Shown piece by piece: positions 48,835 through 58,555 of a stretch of DNA of 64,000 nt. The notes beneath the pieces are model-generated. The model was not told where the DNA came from. It did no database searches and saw only the letters and a program-made list of their open reading frames with translations. Where the stretch lies: contig NC_064035.1 in the NCBI RefSeq assembly GCF_932526225.1, forward strand, positions 3,471,501-3,535,500. The letters run 5' to 3'. A program made the translations under genes and the position numbers. Each line of letters starts with the position of its first letter. Position 1 is the first letter of the stretch. The stretch is from Nematostella vectensis. Its lineage: Eukaryota; Cnidaria; Anthozoa; Actiniaria; Edwardsiidae.

Positions 48835-49300
48835 GCTGGGGTGTGGGATGGGGGAGGGGGGGGGGGGGGTGGATGCTGAAGGGGGGAAGGGAGGAAAAGG
48901 CTAATTTGTGAAAGGTGTTTGCACTGCTAGGGAGCCATTTGTGGAGGCGAGTCCAAGGCTTGGTATTACGTGAAGGGGAGGGGGGGAATCCTGAAGAGAT
49001 GACAGGAATGTGTATACAATGATACAGTCGATTAAAAACCGGCTACGCGACAAGCCCGCATGTAAGCATGTATACAGTATACATTAAGGGTACGCAACAA
49101 ATAGTTGTCTTTGTTTAAGTGCAGTCTGATTTGGAAGGGCGTTTGGTAGGGAGGCATCTAACAGGGGGCTGTGCTTGGGGGTAGAGGTTATGGGGGGAAG
49201 GGGTATGCTTAAGAGAGGTGGGACTGTGTAGCCTGATTTTGGAAGGGCGTCTGCACTGTTAAGGAGGCATCTGTCGGGGAGAGGTTAGAGCTAGGTATAA
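48835..49300. repeat. G-rich degenerate repeats
   Basis: Three loosely similar units (TTTGTGAAAGGTGTTTGCACTG..., GATTTGGAAGGGCGTTTGG... and GATTTTGGAAGGGCGTCTGC..., each followed by GGAG(C/G)CAT(T/C)T) lie near 48900, 49130 and 49235, with G-runs in between. Non-coding. Confidence 0.5.
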
Positions 49301-49559
49301 GGCGTAAGCGGAATAACTTGCTTGCACATTAGACAACCGAAAAATTCTTAGGACAATATGATGATTCTATTGGCAACATTTTTTCGACCAATTTATTTAT
49401 TTCTTAATACGATACTTTGCTCCGGTATAACACTACGATACAAAGAAAAAGAAGTTGATGATATAATTTATGCAAACGTAACAAAAACTTTATCACCGTC
49501 GTCATCTAAAGGCCCATGACAGGCGCGAACACCCCGCACATCCCCCCACCTATCTGTGC

Positions 49560-50105
49560 GGCTAAAAAGTGGGTCGTTTCATATTGAGGAATATAAATTA
49601 AGAATGAGTGCCCAGTCCCCCTTCAGCCAATACTGGGTACGCACCTGCACGTGTTCAAGAAAAAAAAAGGAGGCAAGGAGGAGGCTGAGAGACAAAGAAA
49701 GCTTGAAAAAGTTTGACGACTATGACTGGGTACACCCAAATAGAGAGGGCAAGTTAAATCGGTCCTTGATCTATACATAGAGAACGAGAAGCTTAACTGC
49801 TAAGTTGAAGAGGGCGATAAAGTCGATGCCATCACCTTTGCACGGAGGCCTGAAGCGAACGCTAGGAAATTAGGGCCAGAAAGTGAAAGTGGCCATTCAG
49901 AGGAGGTAAAGTAGAAGGATAAAGCGCTTGTAATAAATAATGTTGAAAGTGACGGTTAAGGGGAGTTGTTCAGATGCATAGACGATGAGTCGGAGGCTGA
50001 TGGGGAAGTCGATATGTCGGAGATTGACAGATCAGATAATGACGGAGACGTTAATAATTTGGAGAGTGACTAATATAACTTAGAGAGTGACAAAGGACTA
50101 GGCAA
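49560..50105 (+). pseudogene. Degenerate acidic coding remnant
   Basis: Plus-strand coding traces in more than one frame. KKKEARRRLRDKESLKKFDD then YDWVHPNREGKLNR (to about 49760) is followed after a shift by LDLYIENEKLNC, GDKVDAITFARRP and a long acidic Ser/Asp/Glu-rich tail (DDESEADGEVDMSEIDRSDN) broken by several stops. The pattern YDW...REGKL...L..Y......KADKV.AI is one I associate with repeated cnidarian hypothetical proteins. Probably part of an old mobile element; no function assigned. Confidence 0.4.
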
Positions 50106-50189
50106 GTTCGGATTTGCCGTAATGGGGGGGGGGGGCGTTATTTGTACAAATGACAGTAAAAGGTGCAAAACGTAGCAGCCCTCTAATTA

Positions 50190-50265
50190 TTGGGGGGCAC
50201 GGCCACGCCCCTACTGGTCATTTCCTTATAATTTTAATATGGGGGGGGGGGGGGTGCTCCCAGAG
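50190..50265. repeat. Dispersed G-rich repeat, copy 2
   Basis: Second copy of the block at about 2038-2100, with CACGGCCACGCCCCTACTGG followed by ATTTCCTTATAATTTTAATA and a G-run. Confidence 0.6.
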
Positions 50266-50363
50266 CTCCACCCCCTGCCCTGGGATAAAAAGTGCAAAAT
50301 GAATAAAAAGTTAATAACAGACACAATGTATGTGACACTTTCTATGGTTGAGCGAAACCAGGA

Positions 50364-50694
50364 GTTCTAGAGCCTTTCCACTTCGTTTTTTAGCCGTTAT
50401 ATGTAGTAGTCTTTAAATGTTCTAGAGCCTTTCCACTTCGTTTTTTAGCCGTTATATGTAGTAGTCTTTAAATGTTCTAGAGCCTTTCCACTTCGTTTTT
50501 TAGCCGTTCTATGTAGTAGTCTTTAAATGTTCTAGAGCCTTTCCACTTCGTTTTATAGCCGTTATATGTAGTAGTCTTTAAATGTTCTAGAGCCTTTCCA
50601 CTTCGTTTTTTAGCCGTTCTATGTAGTAGTCTTTAAATGTTCTAGAGCCTTTCCACTTCGTTTTTTAGCCGTTCTATGTAGTAGTCTTTAAATG
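50364..50694. repeat. 55-bp minisatellite, 6 copies
   Basis: GTTCTAGAGCCTTTCCACTT recurs at 50364, 50419, 50474, 50529, 50584 and 50639, an exact 55-bp period with only one or two substitutions between units. Non-coding. Confidence 0.95.
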
Positions 50695-50935
50695 TAGCAA
50701 GGGGTGCATACACTTGACTGAGGAGAATATAAAGCTTAAAAAATATTACGAGAAGAATGAAGATGAAGTTGTACCAGGCACTCGTACCCTCAGTTTTGGT
50801 ATAAGGTTGTGAGACCTGGAAGATGAATAAGGGACGTTTTTCAACTTAAAAATACTCTACATTTGCTGGAAAGATCATATCAGGAATGAGGAGTCCTAAA
50901 TGTGCTTAGACAAGATCGAGAATGTCTTTGTAATG

Positions 50936-51063
50936 TAGCCTGCTGGCCGGCTATCTGGAGAGCAGGCTAGCAGGTACCCTCATGCACAGAGCTTTCTGTG
51001 TCGCTCTTTACTTTGCTCCACATCAACATGAAAGCTCTGCCCAGGAAGTTAGCTAGCAGGCTA
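50936..51063. repeat. Foldback element, copy 3 (diverged)
   Basis: GCTAGCAGGTACC and CAGAGCTTTC on the left mirror GAAAGCTCTGC and GCTAGCAGGC on the right. The arm sequences resemble those of the foldback at 1024-1165 (CTGCTAGCA, AGCTTTC). Confidence 0.55.
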
Positions 51064-51374
51064 TTTGTAATGTAGCCATGACGTGTGCACCGATGAAAAG
51101 ACAAAGCCCTAGAACTGATCCCGAGACACGAAACAATCCCGAGCAGTCCCCGAAATGAGCCCCAAGGATTGCTGTACTAAGGGAATGCAGAAGAAATGAC
51201 TTGCATTTCTAAGCATAATAAAGGATTTCAAGGGAATGAATGATAAAAGAGTGTGAGTTAAAAAAAGCTACGAATTCCTCTACGATAACTAAATTTTTTA
51301 TAAAATACCACAGCGTCTGATCTGTTATAACCTGTACTCTTGTACGACTAAGCCCGTGAAGAGGGTCCCAAAAA

Positions 51375-51540
51375 AGGGGCGTAGCCAGGGGAATGGCCCA
51401 GGAGACCAGCCCCCCCCCCCTCTTCTAGCAGCCAAAAATACAGTAAATGTATGGGACATTACTTAAAATACAGGAGAAAATGTATTGTATGGGCCTTTTT
51501 TGTATGGCCCCCTTTTCTTAAAAATCCTAGCTACACCCCT
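51375..51540. mobile_element. Short MITE, AGGGGCGTAGCCAGG ends
   Basis: The left AGGGGCGTAGCCAGG and the right end (reverse complement AGGGGTGTAGCTAGG) form 15-bp TIRs with two mismatches around a 136-bp interior containing a C-run. Such ends are common in hAT-type MITEs (inferred). No clear target duplication was seen. Confidence 0.6.
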
Positions 51541-52194
51541 GAAACAAAGACACAACTTTTATTTGCTATAGGAATACAGCATAAAACAAACCTTCAAAAC
51601 AGCCAAACAATTTTACCATTCACTATCTAAACACTAGCACTTCCGATCCATGACTCTGACATTATAAACCTTGTTTTCGGTAAACATATCACCCTTAATA
51701 ACTATATTTATTTGACAACAAAACGTTTTTTCCATGAATATCATGTTCACATGAGCGTTTATTACAGACGCATTTGCGTGTATTTTTTTGTATGGGGGGA
51801 GGTCCCCATTTTTTAGCCCATGACTGGGGGAGGGTCCTATTTTTTTTTTGCATGTTAAAAAAAAATAGAAACCCCCCGCCCCCATTAAATAAGGACACGT
51901 CCCTATGGGTAAGGCTTCTTTCATCCTTGTGCTTGGTTATTTCACAGATTTTCTTTGTGTCCACACCAAGTTGGTAGCCAATGCTTGCACAAGTGGTTTG
52001 TGCCGCAAACTGTCACTAAAATGGTATCCATGTGATCTCATTGGTTGAGTGTGGCAGCCGAGCGTGCACAATATTTACAAAACGTAAATGAATCATCTTT
52101 TTTCCCCCGATTTTTCCATTTTCTAGAGTTGGCCCTCAATCCCTCCTCTTCTCCCACTTCTGAAGTTTTCTCAGATTTTTGAAATGTTTGCAAG

Positions 52195-52860
52195 GTCCCT
52201 AAGATCATGACTGAGGCAATCACCTCTGTTCGCCATCCTAAGCATAACAAGACTGGCTACCACCCTAAGATCATGACTGGGGCAAGCACCTCTGTTCACC
52301 AGCCTTAATATAACAAGACTGGCTACCACCCTAAGATCATGACTAAGGCAAGCACCTCAGTTCAACAGCCTTAGCATAACAAGACTGGCTACCACCCTAA
52401 GATCATGACTAAGGCAAGCACCTCAGTTCGCCAGCCTAAGCATAACAAGACTGGCTACCACCCTAAGATCATGACTGAGGCAAGCACCTCAGTTCGCCAG
52501 CCTAAGCATAACAAGACTGGCTACCACCCTTAGATCATGACTGGAGCAAGCACTCCAGTTTAACAGCCTAAGCATAACAAGACTGGCTACCACCCTAAGA
52601 TCATGACTAAGGCAAGCACCTCAGTTCAACAGCCTTAGCATAACAAGACTGGCTACCACCCTAAGATCATGACTGAGGCAAGCGACTCAGTTCGCCAGCC
52701 TAAGCATAACAAGACTGGCTACCACACTAAGATCATGACTAAGGCAAGCACCTCAGTTCGCCAGCCTAAGCATAACAAGACTGGCTACCACCCTAAGATC
52801 ATGACTGGAGCAAGTGCCTTGATTCGCCACATACTGCCTAGAGCCTTGAAATCATGACTT
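52195..52860. repeat. 66-bp minisatellite, 10 copies
   Basis: AAGATCATGACT or a close variant recurs every 66 bases from 52201 to 52795. Each unit contains CAAGCACCTCAGTTC and CATAACAAGACTGGCTACCA. The period is 22 codons, so parts stay open, but TAA and TAG codons interrupt most units. Units differ by a few substitutions that recur in several copies. Confidence 0.95.
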
Positions 52861-52980
52861 GGGCTCTTAGGAAGTTAGAGTCATTTCCATATTTTTTTAG
52901 ACACATCCCACAACTAAAATCCTGAGATTACCCCCTTCCTTAGGAATTTAAACGGTGCACGTGCCTTTACCCATACGGTA

Positions 52981-53007
52981 CCTGAGCATCCCCCCCCCCC
53001 CCCCCCC
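52981..53007. repeat. Poly-C tract beside the retrotransposon
   Basis: About 18 consecutive C residues end one base before the left target-site copy CTTAG of the retrotransposon array. Confidence 0.85.
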
Positions 53008-53012
53008 CTTAG
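53008..53012. repeat. Target-site duplication, left copy
   Basis: CTTAG directly outside the first LTR, identical to 58551-58555 outside the third LTR. A 5-bp duplication is usual for Ty3/gypsy integrases. Confidence 0.8.
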
Positions 53013-53158
53013 TGTTGAATATGTAGGAAGGTGTGAATGAACCTTTATTTAGCATATAATCAACGAGCCTGTTCATACAGCTGGAGAACACTCTGGCCGG
53101 CTAAGTAACCGCGCTCTCGCACAGGGTACCCAACGTGTGGTACACAACATATATGACA
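53013..53158 (-). repeat. LTR 1 (3' LTR of the left copy)
   Basis: 146 bp. It differs from LTRs 2 and 3 at two positions (TGTTGAATATG for TGTTGAGTATG, and AACGAGCC for AACAAGCC). Confidence 0.92.
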
Positions 53159-53174
53159 TTCCCCCCTCTTCTAA
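53159..53174 (-). other. Polypurine tract of the left copy
   Basis: On the minus strand AGAAGAGGGGGGAA directly precedes the 3' LTR, as expected for the plus-strand DNA primer of an LTR retroelement. The same tract precedes LTR 2 (55843-55858). Confidence 0.75.
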
Positions 53175-53223
53175 GGAAGCTGTAGGGTCGGGGGTAGCCT
53201 AACTAACGAAGTAACGTGTCCGA

Positions 53224-53718
53224 TTATAAGTTCAGCCTGTCTGGCGCTATGCCCTTGTTCGCGCGTGACGACCTCCTAGGCATGTCCGGCTCTCCCGCAT
53301 CCTCGGGAACTTCCTCACTGATCGTCGGTGGATTTTGCTGTCTTGTTGTTTGAGGGGGATTTAATGTTTCTGTAGCGTCGCCATCTCCCTCTGTGCAGCT
53401 GAGTGGCTCAGCTGCTGGCGTGGTCATCGGAAGTAGCTGGTGATCTCGGTGAGACATGCTATCTTGACAAGGAGGTGCGGTTCTTTCGCAGAGCTGGTCT
53501 GCATGACGTCGAACGTGTTGTTGGGGGAACTTGCCTGGCTGTACTTCGTACATCACATTCCCGATCTTTGTTGTTACGCACCCTGGGGACCATTTCCCCC
53601 CAGAGACGCTGAAGTCTCGATACCATACCTTGTGGCCAATGGTGAAGCATCGTGACGGTTGTGATAGTGCAGGTGCCGTCTTAGGAGATGCTTCTACCTT
53701 GTCACTCGTGGGGTGGAG
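53224..53718 (-). pseudogene. Integrase C-terminal remnant, left copy
   Basis: The frame begins at LHPTSDKVEA, which is the end of RT displaced by one base. After a deletion junction near 53675 it continues into an integrase tail: VWYRDF, GGKWSPGCVTTKIGNVMYEV, then a Pro/Thr-rich end with RRSSRANKG and DRLNL. RNase H, the HHCC zinc finger and the DDE core are absent. Confidence 0.75.
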
Positions 53719-54548
53719 TGGTCTTTGTCGATGACGTGGCCGAGGTATTTTAGCGATGGCTGCATGAATTCGCACTTCTCTCGTTGTGCTGTGAGACCGT
53801 TGGCGTGTAGGCGTCGCAAAACTTCTTCCAGGTTTGAAAGGTGTTCTTCGCTGTCTCTTCCTGTCACCAGGATGTCGTCTTGGTAACACAGTACTTGTGG
53901 AAGGTCCTTGAAAATTCTGTCCATCTGTTGCTGGAAAATCGCCGCTGAGGACGCTACGCCAAATGGAAGTCGATTGTAGGCGTACAATCCTTTGTGAGTG
54001 GTCAGGGTTGTGAACTGTTTAGCAGAGTCGTCGAGTGGTATCTGGGAGTATGCTTTGGTAAGGTCTAACTTAGAAAAGAAAGACCCACCGTTCATTTTTT
54101 CTTGCAGATCATCTAGGGTTGGAAGGGGATAGGAGTCGGCCACTAGCTCAGGGTTTAACGTGACCTTGAAATCCCCGCATAGGCGTATACCACCAGATTT
54201 CTTCACCAGCGGGACAACAGGTGTTGCCCATTCGCTATTGGTGATAGGAGAGATTATCCCCTGTTTTTCTAAGTTCTCTAGTTCTGTTTCCACCTGGTGC
54301 CGGATGGCAAAAGGAACTGTGCGGTGCTTTTGGTGTACTGGAGTTGCCACATCACGGACGTGTAGCTGCGCAGCATATCCCTTGAGACAGCCTAGTTCGT
54401 CGCTGAAAACATCTTGATACTTCTCTGTGAGGTCTGACAGTGCAGTGTTCTTGCCTTGAACCAACTTGATTGATGGCCACTCGAGTTTGAATAGGCGCAG
54501 CCAAGAGCGACCAAAGAGTGCAACTCTAGGTCCATCCACGACATACAT
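53694..54548 (-). pseudogene. Reverse transcriptase remnant, left copy
   Basis: Contains RT blocks: GIISPITNSEWATPVVPLVK, KLDLTKAYSQIPL (first catalytic Asp), RLPFGVASSAAIFQ and CYQDDILVTG (YxDD). It ends at a stop shortly after YLGHVIDKD because of a one-base frameshift also present in the right copy. It is cut off from the protease region upstream by the 2-bp insertion near 54590. Confidence 0.85.
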
Positions 54549-55597
54549 CTTTGCCTCACAGCATTGGTCGTTATAACTAATGTTCGCGCGCTGACCACAC
54601 CCATAGGGACTATTATCTCACTACCATACGTGCGAAGCTTTACTTTAGCGGGTTTGAGCTCTAGGTGTTTGCATGTACTCTCATAAACATTGCGCGGGAT
54701 GATTGACACTGACGAACCCGTGTCCAGTTCCATGCTAACCGGGGACCCTTCAACGCTGACTTGTACTAGAATAGGGGGACTGGTTGTATCACATTTGAAA
54801 ATGTGTAAGCACTGGATCTCATCTTCCTCCCCCTCTGAGATTTCCTGCTCTACACAGTGGGTGGGTTTGTTCTTGCTTGGGGTGCTCTTTTTGCGATTGG
54901 TACTGGACATGCAGATATCAGAAATATGCCCGCGCTTGTTGCATATGCGGCAAATGGCATTGTAGAACTTACAGTCCCTGCGCGCGTGTCTGTGGGATTT
55001 GCTCCATTTTGAAAACGCGGGACTGATGTGGCCGGGCAGATTCGGGGGTCTGGGCTTGGTGTGTGCTTGGTGGGATGCATTGGCACCTTTCCCGGCCTGT
55101 TCCATTGCTTTGGCGATGGTGACTGCTTTTTCTAGGGTTAAATCACGCTCGCACAGCAATTTCTTAGAAATAGATTCATTTGCTAAACCACAACCAAATC
55201 GATCGCGGAGGGCCTGGGGAAGAAATTCCCCAAAATTACAATGTTCAGTCATTTGTTTCAATGAGGCCACAAATGCGTTGATATCTTCGCCAAGCACTTG
55301 ATTTCTTTGGTGGAATTTGTAACGCTCTCCAATTTCGAGCGGGGGTGGTGATAAATGACCCTCAAGAATTTCTATGATCTCTTGGTATGTTTTGTCCTTG
55401 GGTTTTCTGGGTGAGGTCAGACCTCGTAACAGATTGTAGGTTTTGGGACCGATTAAACTAAGTAGCGAGGCTGTCTTTTTGTCTTCATTTATGTTGTTAG
55501 CATCAAAGAATAGCTCTAACCGTTCAACGTAACAAGTGAATGTTTCTGTGGCTTCGTCAAACGGCTGCATGTTGCCTATCGTATGACTGGCAGCCAT
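54392..55597 (-). pseudogene. Gag-like plus protease segment, left copy
   Basis: 401 codons from MAASHTIGNMQPFDEATETF through a gag-like region, one CCHC knuckle (CRICNKRGHISDIC) and the aspartic protease signature LDTGSSVSIIP. Compared with the right copy a 26-bp deletion near 54990 removes the first CCHC knuckle (CMSCGKNTHARRDC) but places gag and protease in one frame. A 2-bp insertion (an extra CG) near 54592 then shifts the frame, so the last 50 or so residues are nonsense. Confidence 0.8.
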
Positions 55598-55696
55598 CTT
55601 GAATTCCGTAAGATTTGATCGAGGAGTAAATGCAGGAATTGCAGTGTTTACTTACGATCCTTTGGTCGTTGATTCCTTCACCAGCTCGTCGCCAAT

Positions 55697-55842
55697 TGTT
55701 GAGTATGTAGGAAGGTGTGAATGAACCTTTATTTAGCATATAATCAACAAGCCTGTTCATACAGCTGGAGAACACTCTGGCCGGCTAAGTAACCGCGCTC
55801 TCGCACAGGGTACCCAACGTGTGGTACACAACATATATGACA
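55697..55842 (-). repeat. LTR 2 (shared central LTR)
   Basis: 146 bp, identical by eye to LTR 3. It serves as 5' LTR of the left copy and 3' LTR of the right copy. Confidence 0.92.
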
Positions 55843-55907
55843 TTCCCCCCTCTTCTAAGGAAGCTGTAGGGTCGAGGGTAGCCTAACTAACGAAGTAACG
55901 TGTCCGA

Positions 55908-56402
55908 TTATAAGTTCAGCCTGTCTGGCGCTATGCCCTTGTTCGCGCGTGACGACCTCCTAGGCATGTCCGGCTCTCCCGCATCCTCGGGAACTTCCTC
56001 ACTGATCGTCGGTGGATTTTGCTGTCTTGTTGTTTGAGGGGGATTTAATGTTTCTGTAGCGTCGCCATCTCCCTCTGTGCAGCTGAGTGGCTCAGCTGCT
56101 GGCGTGGTCATCGGAAGTAGCTGGTGATCTCGGTGAGACATGCTATCTTGACAAGGAGGTGCGGTTCTTTCGCAGAGCTGGTCTGCATGACGTCGAACGT
56201 GTTGTTGGGGGAACTTGTCTGGCTGTACTTCGTACATCACATTCCCGATCTTTGTTGTTACGCACCCTGGGGACCATTTCCCCCCAGAGACGCTGAAGTC
56301 TCGATACCATACCTTGTGGCCAATGGTGAAGCATCGTGACGGTTGTGATAGTGCAGGTGCCGTCTTAGGAGATGCTTCTACCTTGTCACTCGTGGGGTGG
56401 AG
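55908..56402 (-). pseudogene. Integrase C-terminal remnant, right copy
   Basis: Same structure and the same deletion junction (about 56359) as in the left copy, with one visible residue change in the tail (QPDKF for QPGKF). This shows the deletion predates the duplication. Confidence 0.75.
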
Positions 56403-57715
56403 TGGTCTTTGTCGATGACGTGGCCGAGGTATTTTAGCGATGGCTGCATGAATTCGCACTTCTCTCGTTGTGCTGTGAGACCGTTGGCGTGTAGGCGTCG
56501 CAAAACTTCTTCCAGGTTTGAAAGGTGTTCTTCGCTGTCTCTTCCTGTCACCAGGATGTCGTCTTGGTAACACAGTACTTGTGGAAGGTCCTTGAAAATT
56601 CTGTCCATCTGTTGCTGGAAAATCGCCGCTGAGGACGCTACGCCAAATGGAAGTCGATTGTAGGCGTACAATCCTTTGTGAGTGGTCAGGGTTGTGAACT
56701 GTTTAGCAGAGTCGTCGAGTGGTATCTGGGAGTATGCTTTGGTAAGGTCTAACTTAGAAAAGAAAGACCCACCGTTCATTTTTTCTTGCAGATCATCTAG
56801 GGTTGGAAGGGGATAGGAGTCGGCCACTAGCTCAGGGTTTAACGTGACCTTGAAATCCCCGCATAGGCGTATACCACCAGATTTCTTCACCAGCGGGACA
56901 ACAGGTGTTGCCCATTCGCTATTGGTGATAGGAGAGATTATCCCCTGTTTTTCTAAGTTCTCTAGTTCTGTTTCCACCTGGTGCCGGATGGCAAAAGGAA
57001 CTGTGCGGTGCTTTTGGTGTACTGGAGTTGCCACATCACGGACGTGTAGCTGCGCAGCATATCCCTTGAGACAGCCTAGTTCGTCGCTGAAAACATCTTG
57101 ATACTTCTCTGTGAGGTCTGACAGTGCAGTGTTCTTGCCTTGAACCAACTTGATTGATGGCCACTCGAGTTTGAATAGGCGCAGCCAAGAGCGACCAAAG
57201 AGTGCAACTCTAGGTCCATCCACGACATACATCTTTGCCTCACAGCATTGGTCGTTATAACTAATGTTCGCGCTGACCACACCCATAGGGACTATTATCT
57301 CACTACCATACGTGCGAAGCTTTACTTTAGCGGGTTTGAGCTCTAGGTGTTTGCATGTACTCTCATAAACATTGCGCGGGATGATTGACACTGACGAACC
57401 CGTGTCCAGTTCCATGCTAACCGGGGACCCTTCAACGCTGACTTGTACTAGAATAGGGGGACTGGTTGTATCACATTTGAAAATGTGTAAGCACTGGATC
57501 TCATCTTCCTCCCCCTCTGAGATTTCCTGCTCTACACAGTGGGTGGGTTTGTTCTTGCTTGGGGTGCTCTTTTTGCGATTGGTACTGGACATGCAGATAT
57601 CAGAAATATGCCCGCGCTTGTTGCATATGCGGCAAATGGCATTGTAGAACTTACAGTCCCTGCGCGCGTGTGTGTTTTTGCCACAGCTCATACATTTCTG
57701 TGGGATTTGCTCCAT
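56378..57715 (-). pseudogene. Protease and reverse transcriptase, right copy
   Basis: 445 codons: two CCHC knuckles (C8-x2-C-x4-H-x4-C21 and C28-x2-C-x4-H-x4-C41), protease DTG at 104-106, RT with LDLTKAY at about 322-328 and YQDD at 383-386. It then closes through the same one-base frameshift as in the left copy. Of the two copies this has the longer intact protease-RT frame, but it lacks RNase H and integrase core and cannot be autonomous. It overlaps the gag frame by 28 bases. Confidence 0.85.
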
Positions 57716-58305
57716 TTTGAAAACGCGGGACTGATGTGGCCGGGCAGATTCGGGGGTCTGGGCTTGGTGTGTGCTTGGTGGGATGCATTGGCACCTTTCC
57801 CGGCCTGTTCCATTGCTTTGGCGATGGTGACTGCTTTTTCTAGGGTTAAATCACGCTCGCACAGCAATTTCTTAGAAATAGATTCATTTGCTAAACCACA
57901 ACCAAATCGATCGCGGAGGGCCTGGGGAAGAAATTCCCCAAAATTACAATGTTCAGTCATTTGTTTCAATGAGGCCACAAATGCGTTGATATCTTCGCCA
58001 AGCACTTGATTTCTTTGGTGGAATTTGTAACGCTCTCCAATTTCGAGCGGGGGTGGTGATAAATGACCCTCAAGAATTTCTATGATCTCTTGGTATGTTT
58101 TGTCCTTGGGTTTTCTGGGTGAGGTCAGACCTCGTAACAGATTGTAGGTTTTGGGACCGATTAAACTAAGTAGCGAGGCTGTCTTTTTGTCTTCATTTAT
58201 GTTGTTAGCATCAAAGAATAGCTCTAACCGTTCAACGTAACAAGTGAATGTTTCTGTGGCTTCGTCAAACGGCTGCATGTTGCCTATCGTATGACTGGCA
58301 GCCAT
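57688..58305 (-). CDS. Gag-like protein, right copy
   Basis: 205 codons starting MAASHTIGNMQPFDEATETF, with a retrotransposon gag-type helical region (YVERLELFFDANNI, RYKFHQRNQ, FVASLKQMTEHCNFGEFL, LRDRFGCGL). It ends just after FSKWSKSH, before the CCHC knuckles, which lie in the overlapping frame of the pol segment (a -1 shift). No canonical slippery heptamer is visible in the overlap. Confidence 0.75.
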   Translation of the reverse strand: MAASHTIGNMQPFDEATETFTCYVERLELFFDANNINEDKKTASLLSLIGPKTYNLLRGLTSPRKPKDKTYQEIIEILEGHLSPPPLEIGERYKFHQRNQVLGEDINAFVASLKQMTEHCNFGEFLPQALRDRFGCGLANESISKKLLCERDLTLEKAVTIAKAMEQAGKGANASHQAHTKPRPPNLPGHISPAFSKWSKSHRNV

Positions 58306-58384
58306 CTTGAATTCCGTAAGATTTGATCGAGGAGTAAATGCAGGAATTGCAGTGTTTACTTACGATCCTTTGGTCGTTGATTCC

Positions 58385-58404
58385 TTCACCAGCTCGTCGC
58401 CAAT
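58385..58404 (-). other. Candidate primer-binding site
   Basis: On the minus strand the sequence starting two bases after the 5' LTR is TGGCGACGAGCTGG. PBS sequences pair with the CCA end of a tRNA and so begin with TGG. I cannot name the tRNA. Confidence 0.5.
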
Positions 58405-58550
58405 TGTTGAGTATGTAGGAAGGTGTGAATGAACCTTTATTTAGCATATAATCAACAAGCCTGTTCATACAGCTGGAGAACACTCTGGCCGGCTAAGTAA
58501 CCGCGCTCTCGCACAGGGTACCCAACGTGTGGTACACAACATATATGACA
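58405..58550 (-). repeat. LTR 3 (5' LTR of the right copy)
   Basis: 146 bp, identical by eye to LTR 2, immediately followed on the right by the target-site copy CTTAG at 58551-58555. Confidence 0.92.
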
Positions 58551-58555
58551 CTTAG
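58551..58555. repeat. Target-site duplication, right copy
   Basis: CTTAG, matching 53008-53012. Confidence 0.8.

Larger units (their letters stand above)
53013..58550 (-). mobile_element. Tandem Ty3/gypsy-type array, LTR-int-LTR-int-LTR
   Basis: Three 146-bp LTRs (53013-53158, 55697-55842, 58405-58550), each running TG to CA, separate two internal regions of 2538 and 2562 bp. The whole array is flanked once by CTTAG. Orientation is minus: gag-like region on the right, then protease, reverse transcriptase and integrase tail. Both internal regions lack RNase H and the integrase catalytic core and share the same frameshift near the end of RT. They differ from each other only by a 26-bp and a 2-bp indel and a few substitutions. 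The order of domains available (PR-RT-...-IN tail) fits Ty3/gypsy and not Ty1/copia. Confidence 0.9.
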
